Source: CAWKAV01 sp963847735
GTDB lineage: Bacteria > Desulfobacterota > Desulfuromonadia > Desulfuromonadales > BM103
Direction: 5' to 3'
Length of the DNA stretch: 64,000 bases
Assembly: GCA_963847735.1 (NCBI GenBank)
Contig: CAWKAV010000002.1
Span: 1 to 64,000 of the forward strand
Part shown: positions 17,370-24,752 of the stretch, piece by piece
Layout: every line of letters starts with the position of its first letter
Position numbering within the stretch: the stretch's first letter is position 1
Translations under genes and position numbers: made by a program
Notes under the pieces: generated by a model
What the model was told of the DNA's origin: nothing
Databases searched by the model: none
What the model saw: only the letters and a program-made list of their open reading frames with translations

Positions 17370-17442
17370 CCACGAGCTGTGGTACACGATCCTTGCTTTT
17401 GTCCGCGATAAGAAAAGGCGCAACGGGGCAACCTTGCCGTTT
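17370..17442 (+). pseudogene. Fragment of a DUF3427 helicase C-terminus
   Basis: The short reading WYTILAFVRDKKRRNGATLPFT aligns with YTILVFARDLKKRNGATVPFT from the DUF3427 domain of the helicase at 5.36-5.44 kb. Nothing else of the gene is present; the preceding gene ends at 17347 and the similarity stops at TTTACT. It looks like a remnant of a second PLD-helicase-DUF3427 locus removed by deletion, or a small duplicated piece. Confidence 0.6.
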
Positions 17443-17460
17443 ACTTCAAGCTTTCGAAAC

Positions 17461-17488
17461 TTGACAGAACAGCTTTTGCCGATAAATT
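17461..17488 (+). promoter_or_regulatory. Putative promoter of the selenopeptide gene
   Basis: TTGACA at 17461-17466, a 16-base spacer and TAAATT at 17483-17488. It lies 85 bases upstream of the peptide start. A second TTGACA (17490-17495) lacks a good -10 partner. Confidence 0.4.
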
Positions 17489-17572
17489 TTTGACAGAGTT
17501 CTTTTCTTGGGCGCCCCTGCTGCAACCTGTCAGGGTCTCTCTCACACACTTTTCAGACAAAGGAGCGTATCT

Positions 17573-17914
17573 ATGGATGCCAAAGAGCTGAAAAAGATTT
17601 TAGCCGGCCTGGGAGTAGCAACCCTGGTGTCTGCGGTGGGGACGATTTCGCCAAGCCTCCTGCATGCTGCCAGTGGCTGAGGCGGTAAACCTGACGGCAC
17701 AGTTGGTGCCGACAAAGCGAGCAGTTCTGGAACTACCGGCTGCAGTGGCAGCAAGGCCGGTGCCATGGGCACCAAAGAAGAGGCCAAACTTCCCGAATGC
17801 GTGGAAAAGGGTGAGATGAGCGATGAGTGTCTAAAGGCCAAGGCTGCAGCCGAAGCGGCTAAAGCTGCGGAAGAAGTTAAAGAAAAGAAGATGGGCGGCA
17901 GTGGGCACAAATAA
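17573..17914 (+). CDS. Selenobiotic-type precursor peptide with in-frame UGA (Sec36), SbtA-like
   Basis: Read with TGA at 17678-17680 as selenocysteine, this gives 113 residues. The leader is MDAKELKKILAGLGVATLV, then SPSLLHAASG, Sec36, GGKPDGTVG, a GTTGCSGSKAGAMG segment with Cys, and a charged Ala/Lys/Glu tail ending GGSGHK. The same frame stays open for 77 codons after the TGA, while random sequence would rarely do so. AAGGAG precedes the ATG by seven bases. A SECIS-like hairpin follows the TGA and a radical SAM maturase gene follows a terminator. This matches the selenobiotic RiPP family defined bioinformatically by Haft and Basu: a KELKK leader and a Sec/Cys core. The modification and bioactivity are unknown. 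Conventional annotation would stop at codon 35. Confidence 0.82.
17695..17711 (+). promoter_or_regulatory. Predicted bacterial SECIS hairpin
   Basis: CGGCAC (17695-17700) pairs perfectly with GTGCCG (17706-17711) around the five-base loop AGTTG. The stem begins 14 bases and the loop 20 bases after the TGA, and a G is the second loop base. This satisfies the known bacterial SECIS rules: a short stem, a small apical loop with G in the first two positions, and a position shortly after UGA within the coding region. Confidence 0.7.
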
Positions 17915-17975
17915 TTGATGCCGTTGGCATCAAACGAATCAGCTGACTGAAAATCTTCTGTAATTATTGTATGAT

Positions 17976-18016
17976 CGGATTGGTTCCGGCGATATGCGGG
18001 GCCAATCCGGTTTTTT
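17976..18016 (+). terminator. Intrinsic terminator/attenuator between peptide and maturase genes
   Basis: CGGATTGG (17976-17983) pairs with CCAATCCG (18002-18009), followed by a G and six T. Such a partial terminator would keep the peptide transcript abundant relative to the maturase, as is common in RiPP operons. Confidence 0.8.
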
Positions 18017-18023
18017 ATCAGTG

Positions 18024-19619
18024 ATGACGGTTGACGATGGATCCAGAGCGCCATGTCGAAGTCCCTGCAGCACATATTCCCGTTATGCTCGAAATTTCTA
18101 CCGGAACGCTTCTGGCAGGACACCTCTGAGTCGTGCAACGCCTGACGACATGCCGCAGCGGGTTGCTGACTATGCCCTGGAGGCGCAAATAGCAGGCTTC
18201 CTGCCGGATCTGGCCGGGATAGAGCTGGCCCGTTATCAACTCAGGCAAAGAGGCCAGGTCGAGCATTTGGCAAGAGGGGAGGAGTTTCAGGTCAACCCCG
18301 ATCTCACCCTCGTTCAGGTTCACTGGTCGCCACTGTTAACCTTGTCCGAGGGTGAAGAGGCCAACCCACTGCCCGAGCCGCAAAGCCTGCTGTTCTGGCG
18401 TCATCCGCGCACCGGCATGGCACATGAGGAGCCAGCGACGCCGGCAGATCTGCTGGCCCTCAAAATCGTCGCCGAACAACTCGATCCGGTGGCTGTTGCG
18501 AGGGAGACGGAACAACCGGTAGGGAGCATCGACACCATCCTCGACCGGGCGATAGGGCGTGGCCTGCTTCTCGCGCCGCCATCAGGGTTGAGCCGCAACC
18601 TGTCAGTTTTGCAGGACTCGGCATTGACTGCGGCAGAATATCTGGTGGCGGAAACTTTCACCCTGCAATGGCACATCACTCACAGCTGCGATCTGCATTG
18701 CCGCCATTGTTATGACCGCAGTTTGCGTGACGACGTTGGGCTGGAACAGGGTCTCGACATTCTCGACCAGCTGCGCGCCTTCTGTCGACAGCAGCAGGTT
18801 GGCGGTCAGGTCTCCTTCTCTGGCGGCAACCCGTTTCTGCATCCCGACTTTCTCGAGCTTTATCGGGCGGCCCATGAGCGTAACCTGAACCTGGCGATCC
18901 TTGGCAACCCGGTTTCTGAGGCGCGTCTGGACCAGGTCCTGCAGATTGCCCGACCTGCATTTTATCAGGTCAGCCTGGAAGGTTTACAGGAGCACAACGA
19001 CCTGATCCGCGGTCAAGGCAGCTTTGCGTCGGTTTTGTCCTTCCTCGACCTTTTGCAGAAAAAACAGGTTTACTCCATGGTCATGCTGACTTTGACCCGG
19101 GCCAACCTGGAGCAGGTGTTGCCGCTCGCAGAAATTTTGCGTGACCGGGTTGACCTGTTTACCTTCAACCGGTTGGCCATGGTGGGCGAGGGGATCAACC
19201 TCGAGACTCCCGGGCCGATCGAATATGAAGCCTTTATCGGCAAGTATTTACAGGCCCGCCAACACAACCCGGTGATGGCGTTGAAAGACAGCCTGATCAA
19301 CATAAAGCTGGAGCAGGATAAGCAGGGGCTGTTTGGCGGCTGCACCGGTTTCGGTTGCGGCGCGGCCTTTAATTTCGTCTCGATTCTGCCGGACGGCCAG
19401 GTCCACGCCTGCCGCAAGTTCCCTTCGCCGATCGGCGACATCAATCATCAACCTCTGGCAGAGATCTATTCCTCAGTTGCAGCAGAAGCCTATCGAAACG
19501 GCTGCAGTGAATGTGTGCAGTGTCACCTGCGTGCTACCTGCGGGGGTTGTCTGGCCGTGACTTACGGCTGGGGGATGGACCCTCTGAACAAGAAAGATCC
19601 CGGCTGTTTCCTGGAATGA
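18024..19619 (+). CDS. Radical SAM/SPASM maturase, SbtM-like
   Basis: The core has CDLHCRHCYDRS (CxxxCxxC, binding the SAM-cleaving 4Fe-4S cluster), GGNPFLHPDF, and a C-terminal SPASM region with GCTGFGCGAAF, DGQVHACRKF, CSECVQCHLRATCGGC. This is the architecture of RiPP maturases that carry auxiliary clusters. It follows the selenopeptide gene and has the length (about 530 residues) of the selenobiotic-family maturases. The N-terminus is unclear. In-frame ATGs at 18024 and 18151 lack ribosome sites, while a different frame from ATG 18037 (MDPERHVEVPAAHIPVML...) looks more protein-like and would join the main frame with one base missing near 18130. Confidence 0.85.
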   Translation: MTVDDGSRAPCRSPCSTYSRYARNFYRNASGRTPLSRATPDDMPQRVADYALEAQIAGFLPDLAGIELARYQLRQRGQVEHLARGEEFQVNPDLTLVQVHWSPLLTLSEGEEANPLPEPQSLLFWRHPRTGMAHEEPATPADLLALKIVAEQLDPVAVARETEQPVGSIDTILDRAIGRGLLLAPPSGLSRNLSVLQDSALTAAEYLVAETFTLQWHITHSCDLHCRHCYDRSLRDDVGLEQGLDILDQLRAFCRQQQVGGQVSFSGGNPFLHPDFLELYRAAHERNLNLAILGNPVSEARLDQVLQIARPAFYQVSLEGLQEHNDLIRGQGSFASVLSFLDLLQKKQVYSMVMLTLTRANLEQVLPLAEILRDRVDLFTFNRLAMVGEGINLETPGPIEYEAFIGKYLQARQHNPVMALKDSLINIKLEQDKQGLFGGCTGFGCGAAFNFVSILPDGQVHACRKFPSPIGDINHQPLAEIYSSVAAEAYRNGCSECVQCHLRATCGGCLAVTYGWGMDPLNKKDPGCFLE

Positions 19620-19628
19620 GGCCGGGAA

Positions 19629-19726
19629 TGGGGGACATAATACCTGTTCTAGTGTCACTCTAAGTTGCTATCAGCGGCAGCTTCTATCCTTTAATAAACT
19701 CAAAGATCAAGATCTGCCCCCGTTTC
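19629..19726. repeat. GGGGGACATAATACC element, copy 2
   Basis: GGGGGACATAATACCTGTTCTAGTGTCAC closely matches 9281-9310. It is followed by TTTAATAAACTCAAAGATCAAGATCTGCCCCC, a degenerate relative of the GGGGTCAGG/GACCCC palindromes. Confidence 0.55.
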
Positions 19727-19939
19727 TCAGCCTTGCCATAAGGTCCAGGCCAGATCGTTTTTGCCGGTACTCTGGGTGAACTTGGAGTCGCAGTCCAGGC
19801 ATTTGTAATCCTGCTCTTCGAAACCTCGAGGACTGGTCCCAGTAAAGACGCGGGATTCATCAACCTTGGTCAAGCCTTGATGGGGCTTGCCCCGATGGGT
19901 TTTCTTTGTTTGTTCTTGGCACAGACTGCAGGTTTCCAT
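19727..19939 (-). CDS. Small zinc-ribbon protein
   Basis: The 70-residue product METCSLCQEQTKKTHRGKPHQGLTKVDESR has CSLC near its start and CLDC later, giving a four-Cys zinc ribbon split by a polar insert; it ends DLAWTLWQG. AGAGGG precedes the ATG. Likely a nucleic-acid or protein-binding accessory factor; function unknown. It is convergent with the radical SAM gene. Confidence 0.65.
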   Translation of the reverse strand: METCSLCQEQTKKTHRGKPHQGLTKVDESRVFTGTSPRGFEEQDYKCLDCDSKFTQSTGKNDLAWTLWQG

Positions 19940-20051
19940 GGTTACCCTCTTTCAGTTGCTGGGTGAACGGCTATCAACTCTCGCTGGTTAGAGGTGACTT
20001 TTCTTCAGCCATCCTACACTGTCGTGTCAGATTAAGATAGGGGCTGAGAGT

Positions 20052-20431
20052 CAGGGACACTCAAGAGAGAGCGTTCCACAGGTTGCTGACAAAGTTTAAT
20101 TTTGTTTCTTTGATTAAGCATGAGACCAACAGATTATCGATCTGTTGGTCATTGTCTTTGTTTAAAAACAAAAGCAGAATCGGCGGGTCTCGGCCCGCCT
20201 GCCGACATACTTTTGCCCGGCAGCAAAAGTAGGCAAAATTGCCTTCTCCTGGCGGAGGGCATATTCTTTCGCATGGTTTCCGTGGTTTCTATGGGTTGGT
20301 GAATAGGGAATCCGGCCCTGTTCAGGGGGCCTCTCTGCAGTTCTTTCTAGAGTAACAACACCTGAACATTCAAAATATTACTGCGGGAGAGGCCCTCAAG
20401 AGCCGGGGACACTCAACATAGAGCGTCCCCG
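20052..20431. repeat. About 350-bp non-coding repeat bounded by REP-like arms, copy A
   Basis: Starts with AGGGACACTCAAGAGAGAGCG and ends with GGGGACACTCAACATAGAGCGTCCCC. The body has an 11-bp inverted repeat (ACCAACAGAT/ATCTGTTGGT near 20126-20154), GCGGGTCTCGGCCCGC, CCTTCTCCTGGCGGAGGGC and CCGGCCCTGTTCAGGGGGCC. Large parts are nearly identical to 22171-22500. No credible ORF: the 60-codon reading at 20120 is not conserved in the other copy. It fills most of the gap 19940-20569. Confidence 0.75.
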
Positions 20432-20569
20432 GATTACCAGGCTTACAAGATGTTATGTCGTCTTGTTGCGGCAGTCCTTGATTGATTTGATACAATAGGC
20501 AATGCGACATGTTGCTGTTTATTGATCAATTTTACCGTTCGAATCTTTCCCGACAACGACAGGTGATCT

Positions 20570-20812
20570 ATGAACGTTGCAGTCATTGGCTCAGGAATGG
20601 CGGGTTTGACAGCGGCCAGAAGATTAGAGGCCGCCGGTGCCCAAGTTACGGTTTTCGATAAAAGTAAAGGGACGGGTGGCCGGCTTTCCAGTCGCTCCTT
20701 CGAGGGCGGCTGGATTGATCATGGTGCGCCCTATTTCTCCTCCGAGCAGCCTCAGTTCCTGGAATTTTTAAAGCAACATCTGCGCGGAAAGTTTCTGAAT
20801 GCAGGTGATTAA
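20570..20812 (+). pseudogene. Truncated FAD-dependent (amine-oxidase/renalase-like) oxidoreductase
   Basis: The 80 residues MNVAVIGSGMAGLTAARRLEAAGAQVTVFDKSKGTGGRLSSR form the FAD dinucleotide-binding fold, followed by GGWIDHGAPYF, typical of the roughly 320-residue renalase-like family. The reading then ends abruptly in GKFLNAGD, where the next gene starts. About three quarters of the protein, including the substrate domain, is missing, so this is a deletion remnant. Confidence 0.8.
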
Positions 20813-21170
20813 AATCATCAATGCCCCGATTGAAAGTGTCTGGGAGATCTTGACCGACACCCGGCAGTGGCCGGTTTGGGGACCATCGGTCAGCCGCGTC
20901 GATTGCCCACAGCGCTACATTTATTCGGGGTTGCAGGGGCGGATCAAAACAGCCGTCGGGATCTGGGTGGCATTCGAAATCACCAGCTGCGAAGCGCCTG
21001 TTTTCTGGGGCTGGAAAGTTGCCGGGGTTACGGCGACCGGCCATCGGTTGAAAAAACTGACCGAGAATAGCTGTGAGCTTATTTTTGAGCTGCCCTTTGC
21101 GGCATTTCCGTACGCCCTGATCTGCCATCTGGCGGCCAATCGGATCGCCCGTCTGGCGCTCGGGAAATAA
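20799..21170 (+). CDS. SRPBCC-fold (polyketide cyclase/START-like) protein
   Basis: The 123-residue product MQVIKIINAPIESVWEILTDTRQWPVWGPSVSRVDCP has the APIExVWxxLTDxxxWPxWGPSV opening of bacterial SRPBCC proteins, which bind small hydrophobic ligands. Its start overlaps the truncated oxidoreductase by 14 bases, so the deletion that removed the oxidoreductase seems to have fused the two loci. The family is usually about 140-150 residues, so this copy is slightly short. Confidence 0.75.
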   Translation: MQVIKIINAPIESVWEILTDTRQWPVWGPSVSRVDCPQRYIYSGLQGRIKTAVGIWVAFEITSCEAPVFWGWKVAGVTATGHRLKKLTENSCELIFELPFAAFPYALICHLAANRIARLALGK

Positions 21171-21267
21171 ACAGATGGAAACATTAAATCAATGATTAGC
21201 AATCAATCTGCAGCCACTAAGAGCAAGCGCCGCACTCAAAAATTTATTTGTCGCTGACCCCTTTGAT

Positions 21268-21360
21268 TGCAGTTCTTTCTTGCCGCAAGAAGATAGACAA
21301 CACCGAACATCCAAAACATTACTGTGGTGATGGGGTCTGGCTTGCAAAGGTGCAAACTTG
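21268..21360. repeat. Partial copy of the non-coding repeat and GGGGTCTGG element
   Basis: GCAGTTCTTTCTTGCCGCAAG...AACACCGAACATCCAAAACATTACTGTGGTGA matches the right end of the repeats at 20335-20390 and 22425-22485. GGGGTCTGGCTTGCAAAGGTGCAAACTT matches the block at 8303-8392. Confidence 0.6.
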
Positions 21361-21403
21361 ATCATTCCGGCCGTGCATCAAGGCAAAGCAGACACTGTCT
21401 TGC

Positions 21404-21922
21404 TTAAGGAATGCGCACGACAGCGTAGTTCTGCATCTGGTAGCCGATCACCGAGACGAAGCCATTGCCGACCTGGTCGATCTCCGGCATGATCTTGGTC
21501 TTGTCGGCACCCATGACCTCGACGGCGTAGAGGCATACTTCCAGTTTGACCCCGTCCTTCTTCATCTGTCTGAGTGTCTCCTGGAATTTCTCCACCTCAG
21601 ACCACTCGGCTGCATCGAAGGGAGTCCGGTCTGAAGAGAGCATTCTTACCGCCGGCCCGTGAAAGACGACGGCAATCCCGGGTGCCTTGCCAAGGGCTTT
21701 GACTTCGGCGACCTCGTAGGCGTTCTTCACTGCCCAGAATACGATATTGGCAACCTTGGGATTTTCCTGCGTCACCTCAAAGACAGCGTTATAGCTTTTG
21801 ACGTCCTTGAGAGCGTTGTCGTATCCCGCCGACAAGGCAGGTGTGGTGATCAAGGCAAAGAGGGCCGCTGCGAAGAGTAGACAGCTAATACGCTGATACG
21901 ATTTTCTAACGTTCGCGATCAT
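21404..21922 (-). CDS. Periplasmic DsrE-family protein
   Basis: The 172-residue protein has an N-terminal signal peptide (MIANVRKSYQRISCLLFAAALFALITTPALSAG). The mature part VANIVFWAVKNAYEVAEVKALGKAPGIAVVFHGPAVRML and MKKDGVKLEVCLYAVEVMG follow the DsrE/YchN alpha/beta fold with one conserved Cys. Family members act in sulfur or redox handling; an exact role is not known for the exported group. AAGGAGCTTTACC fixes the start at 21922. A GEMM-I riboswitch with a terminator lies in its leader, so expression is expected to respond to a cyclic dinucleotide. Confidence 0.8.
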   Translation of the reverse strand: MIANVRKSYQRISCLLFAAALFALITTPALSAGYDNALKDVKSYNAVFEVTQENPKVANIVFWAVKNAYEVAEVKALGKAPGIAVVFHGPAVRMLSSDRTPFDAAEWSEVEKFQETLRQMKKDGVKLEVCLYAVEVMGADKTKIMPEIDQVGNGFVSVIGYQMQNYAVVRIP

Positions 21923-21993
21923 GGTAAAGCTCCTTATCGTAGGGTTAAATCTCATCTTTTCAGAAATCAGAGCTGGACTTTTACGACGATCAA

Positions 21994-22041
21994 CAAAAAA
22001 GCCGGGCTCCCCCGAAAATTTCTATTTCGGCAGCTCGGCTA
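21994..22041 (-). terminator. Expression-platform terminator of the GEMM-I riboswitch
   Basis: On the minus strand AGCCGAGCT and CCGAAA pair with TTTCGG and AGCCCGGCT, followed by a T run. The 5' strand of the terminator is the 3' strand of the aptamer (AGCCGAGCTGCCGAA), so ligand binding and termination should exclude each other. That predicts a transcription-on switch. Confidence 0.75.
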
Positions 22042-22112
22042 TCTACTCAAGGGCTGGAGGCAAGACCCGTGGCTTTCCGTCCCCGTCTCGCGACTGGTTT
22101 GGCTTTTTCGTT
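22024..22112 (-). promoter_or_regulatory. GEMM-I cyclic-dinucleotide riboswitch
   Basis: The minus-strand RNA has GCCAAACC, a GNRA-capped hairpin (CCAGTC GCGA GACGGG), GACGGAAAGCCACGGGTCT and GATAGCCGAGCTGCCGAA. These match the GEMM-I consensus blocks (GGCAAACC, GACGCAAAGCCACGGG, GAUAGCCGGGUUGCCGA). In the usual numbering the G21-C46 pair appears swapped to C-G with pairing retained, while G20, which distinguishes c-di-GMP from cGAMP binders, seems kept. TTGACA and TATAAT-like boxes lie upstream on the same strand (with a long spacer, about 20 bases). Confidence 0.8.
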
Positions 22113-22170
22113 TACCTTTATTATAGTTATCACTAAATCATGACCTGTCAAGTCATCATATAAGCTGGAA

Positions 22171-22500
22171 TCGGGGACATCAAAATGAGTGTTCCTCAGG
22201 TTGCTGATAAAGTTTAATTTTGATTCTTTGATTAAGCATGAGAGCAACAGAACGTTAATCTTTTGCTTTAAGTCTTTCTTTAAAACAAAAGCAGAACCGG
22301 CGGGTCTAAAAGTATGCAAAAATGCCTTCTCCTGGCGGAGGGCATATTCCTTCGCCTGATTTCACTGGTTTCTATGGGGAGCTAAACAGGGTATCCGGCC
22401 CTGTTCAGGGGGCCTCTCTCCAGTGTTTTCTTGCAGTAAGAAGAGTAACAACACCTAAACATTCAAAATGTTACTGCGGGAGGGGACCTCAAGGGCCTCG
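22171..22500. repeat. About 320-bp non-coding repeat, copy B
   Basis: Begins CGGGGACATCAAAATGAGTGTTCCTCAGGTTGCTGA and parallels copy A through GTTTAATTTTG, TTTGATTAAGCATGAGA, CCTTCTCCTGGCGGAGGGCATATTC, GGTTTCTATGGG, TCCGGCCCTGTTCAGGGGGCCTCTCT and AACATTCAAAATGTTACTGCGGGAG. About 60 bases present in copy A around the GGTCTCGGCCCGCC hairpin are missing here. Confidence 0.75.
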
Positions 22501-22809
22501 TCAACTACGGGGGATCTGCAGACAGGGAATTGACAGTAGCATCCAAATTGATGTTGCCGTGATATCAAGCCAGACATGCCTAGCGCAGCGCAAAGTTTTC
22601 TTTTGCTTCATTTTCTTTGTCGCCACAAAGAAAATGACGTTGCTGTCGGGCAACCCCGACGGTTTTGCGTTAGTTTTTGAGTCAAGTTCTACACAAAGAG
22701 CTACAGATTATCGATCTGTTACTCTAGCGCTACCGAAAAATACAGAGAAATATTCAAGGGGCCTGAGAGACAAAAACAAACCCCACATAATTTCAGTGTG
22801 AGGTTTGTC
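22501..22809. other. Gap with further repeat-like pieces, no gene
   Basis: Contains AAAGTTTTCTTTTGCTTCATTTTCTTTGTCGCCACAAAGAAAATGAC (inverted repeat TTTTCTTTGT/ACAAAGAAAA, 22609-22636) and AGATTATCGATCTGTTAC, which also occurs in copy A. An open frame from 22322 crosses these repeats and is not credible as a gene. Confidence 0.5.
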
Positions 22810-22857
22810 AACACTCAAAAGGGACACTCAAAATAGAGTGTCCCTTTTGAGTGTCCA
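22810..22857. repeat. REP-like palindrome, copy 9
   Basis: ACACTCAAAAGGGACACTCAAAATAGAGTGTCCCTTTTGAGTGTCC: a doubled version with two left and two right arms in perfect register, giving an uninterrupted stem of about 20 bp. It follows the antiporter gene 3' end. Confidence 0.85.
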
Positions 22858-22892
22858 CCGTCTCAACACACCACGCTTAAACGGGAAAACCG

Positions 22893-24689
22893 TCAACCTG
22901 CCTGCGGAACAAGACTGACGACCGACCAGCCCGCGCTAGGTTCCACGACCTCGTCGGCGCTGAAGACGTGTATATGCTCGCGTCCGTCGACGGCAAAGAG
23001 GGGGATGATCCCCTCGCTATGGGTCTGGAACAGCTCGCTCATACCGAAGGTTTCGGTCAGGTCGGTGATTTTAATCGTGGCGCCCGCAGCCAGGGCCGTC
23101 TGCAGTGTCTCGTAGGTCGTTTCGGCATTGAACAGATTTTTACCGCGCCGCATTGAAGAGACCTGCCGTGACTTGGTGCCGCCGTTGTCTGGTTTGGAGT
23201 ACAGGGTGTAGACGTTGTTCTTGCCGAGCTCCATGCGGTAATGCAGGGCGGCTGCAAGGTTGACGCTGTCGTGTGGTGACAGCGCCAGCATGCGGCCGAT
23301 GCCGATCAGGTCGAGGTGGCGGTCGGCATGCTCAGACACCGGGTTGCCCAGGTAGGTCGGTAGCCCGTCCATTTTGGCTTTTGCGACCTTTTCCCAGCTG
23401 GTATCAACAAGCTGTACCCGCAGTCCGGCCTTGAGCAGGGCCTGGGCGATGGCTCGGGCCACCTCGTTGGCTCCGATGATCAAAAAGCCCTTAGGCTCGG
23501 GCTCGGCGACACCCAGCCAAATCGCCAGCAGCCGGGCCGTGGTGCTCTGCAGCAAAACCGTGCCGATGATCACCATGAAGGTCAGCGGCACCAGGACCCT
23601 GGCGCCTTCGAAGCCGTGGTTGACAAGCTGCAAGGCAAACAGCGCGGAAATGGCGGCGGCGATAATCCCGCGCGGAGCGATCCAGGCCAGTAAGTGTCGT
23701 TCTGGCCATTTGAGTGTTGAACCGAAGGTGGAGATGACAACGTTGAGAGGGCGGGCGAGAAACTGGATCGCCAAAAACACCCAGATCGCAGGCCAGCCAA
23801 GTTGGATAAACGAGGCCACTTCAAGGCGTGCCGCGAGCATGATAAAGAGCACGGAGATCAGCAGGATGCTGAGGCTCTCCTTGAAATCGAGGATCTCCTC
23901 GGTATCGACTCCCTGCATGTTGGCCAACCAGATGCCCATCACTGTGACGGTGATCAGTCCGGATTCCTCCTGCAGGACGTTGGACAGGGCGAAGGCACCT
24001 ATGACCAACGCCAGGGTCGAGATGTTGTGCAGGAACTCCGGCAGCCAGTGGCGGCGCAGCAACAGGCCGAACAGGTAGCCGCCACCGGCACCGATGATCG
24101 CCCCCACGGCGACGATCTGGGCGAAGGTCAGCATGGTGTGGCCGATGGCGCTCTGGCCGCCGCCGGAAATAATGAACTCGTAGACCAGAACGGCGAGCGA
24201 GGCACCGATCGGGTCGATGACGATCCCTTCCCAGCGCAGGATATTCGACACCGCCGCCGTTGGCCTGACGGTGCGCAGCATCGGTACGATTACGGTCGGG
24301 CCGGTCACAACTGTGATCGCACCAAACAGGAAAGCAACCTGCCAGGAGAGGTCGAGGGCAAAGCGTGTCGCCAGGGCTGTGATGACCCAGGTGACCAGCA
24401 TGCCGATCGAGACCATGTTGCGCACGACCTTCTGCAAGCCGAGAATGTCGCTGAACTTGAGCGTCAGACTCCCTTCAAACAGGATGATCGCGACCGAGAG
24501 CGAGATAAACGGGAAGAACAGATCACCGAGCAGCACCTGCGGATCGAAGATGCCGAAAACCGGTCCGGAGAGGATGCCGACCAGCAGAAGAATGATGATT
24601 GCCGGCAGTTTGACGCGCCAGGCAACCCACTGGCAGAGGGCGCAGACCACGAGCAGGGTTGCGATCGTGGGCAGAATGTGTTCAACCAT
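22893..24689 (-). CDS. Cation:proton antiporter (CPA1-type) with RCK/TrkA-like C-terminus
   Basis: The 598-residue protein begins with about 12 hydrophobic helices (MVEHILPTIATLLVVCALCQWVAW onward). GAITVVTGPTVIVPMLRTVRP and WEGIVIDPIGA contain the conserved ion-transport helix residues of NhaP/NhaK-type CPA1 exchangers, with Asp in VIDPIGA at the expected place. After residue 395, PKGFLIIGANEVARAIAQALLKAGLRVQLVD is a nucleotide-binding RCK-N fold that would gate transport. It exchanges Na+ or K+ for H+ across the inner membrane. Monocistronic, between two REP-like repeats. Confidence 0.9.
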   Translation of the reverse strand: MVEHILPTIATLLVVCALCQWVAWRVKLPAIIILLLVGILSGPVFGIFDPQVLLGDLFFPFISLSVAIILFEGSLTLKFSDILGLQKVVRNMVSIGMLVTWVITALATRFALDLSWQVAFLFGAITVVTGPTVIVPMLRTVRPTAAVSNILRWEGIVIDPIGASLAVLVYEFIISGGGQSAIGHTMLTFAQIVAVGAIIGAGGGYLFGLLLRRHWLPEFLHNISTLALVIGAFALSNVLQEESGLITVTVMGIWLANMQGVDTEEILDFKESLSILLISVLFIMLAARLEVASFIQLGWPAIWVFLAIQFLARPLNVVISTFGSTLKWPERHLLAWIAPRGIIAAAISALFALQLVNHGFEGARVLVPLTFMVIIGTVLLQSTTARLLAIWLGVAEPEPKGFLIIGANEVARAIAQALLKAGLRVQLVDTSWEKVAKAKMDGLPTYLGNPVSEHADRHLDLIGIGRMLALSPHDSVNLAAALHYRMELGKNNVYTLYSKPDNGGTKSRQVSSMRRGKNLFNAETTYETLQTALAAGATIKITDLTETFGMSELFQTHSEGIIPLFAVDGREHIHVFSADEVVEPSAGWSVVSLVPQAG

Positions 24690-24752
24690 GTAAAGAACTC
24701 CGACTCGTTAGCTTGAAAGTAAGATTCTCATTATAGTCATATTTAAGCGTTA

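Noticed and set aside
17542..18138. 198-codon minus-strand frame across the selenopeptide gene
   Set aside because: Ala/Ser/Pro-rich shadow of the Ala/Lys-rich tail; no ribosome site and it crosses a terminator.
20120..20302. 60-codon plus-strand frame
   Set aside because: Falls inside repeat copy A and is broken in copy B.
22322..22801. 159-codon plus-strand frame
   Set aside because: It lies in the non-coding repeat and is not preserved in the second copy.
23802..24716. 304-codon open frame antisense to the antiporter
   Set aside because: It mirrors the antiporter on the other strand, has no family signature and only reflects the codon bias of the real gene.
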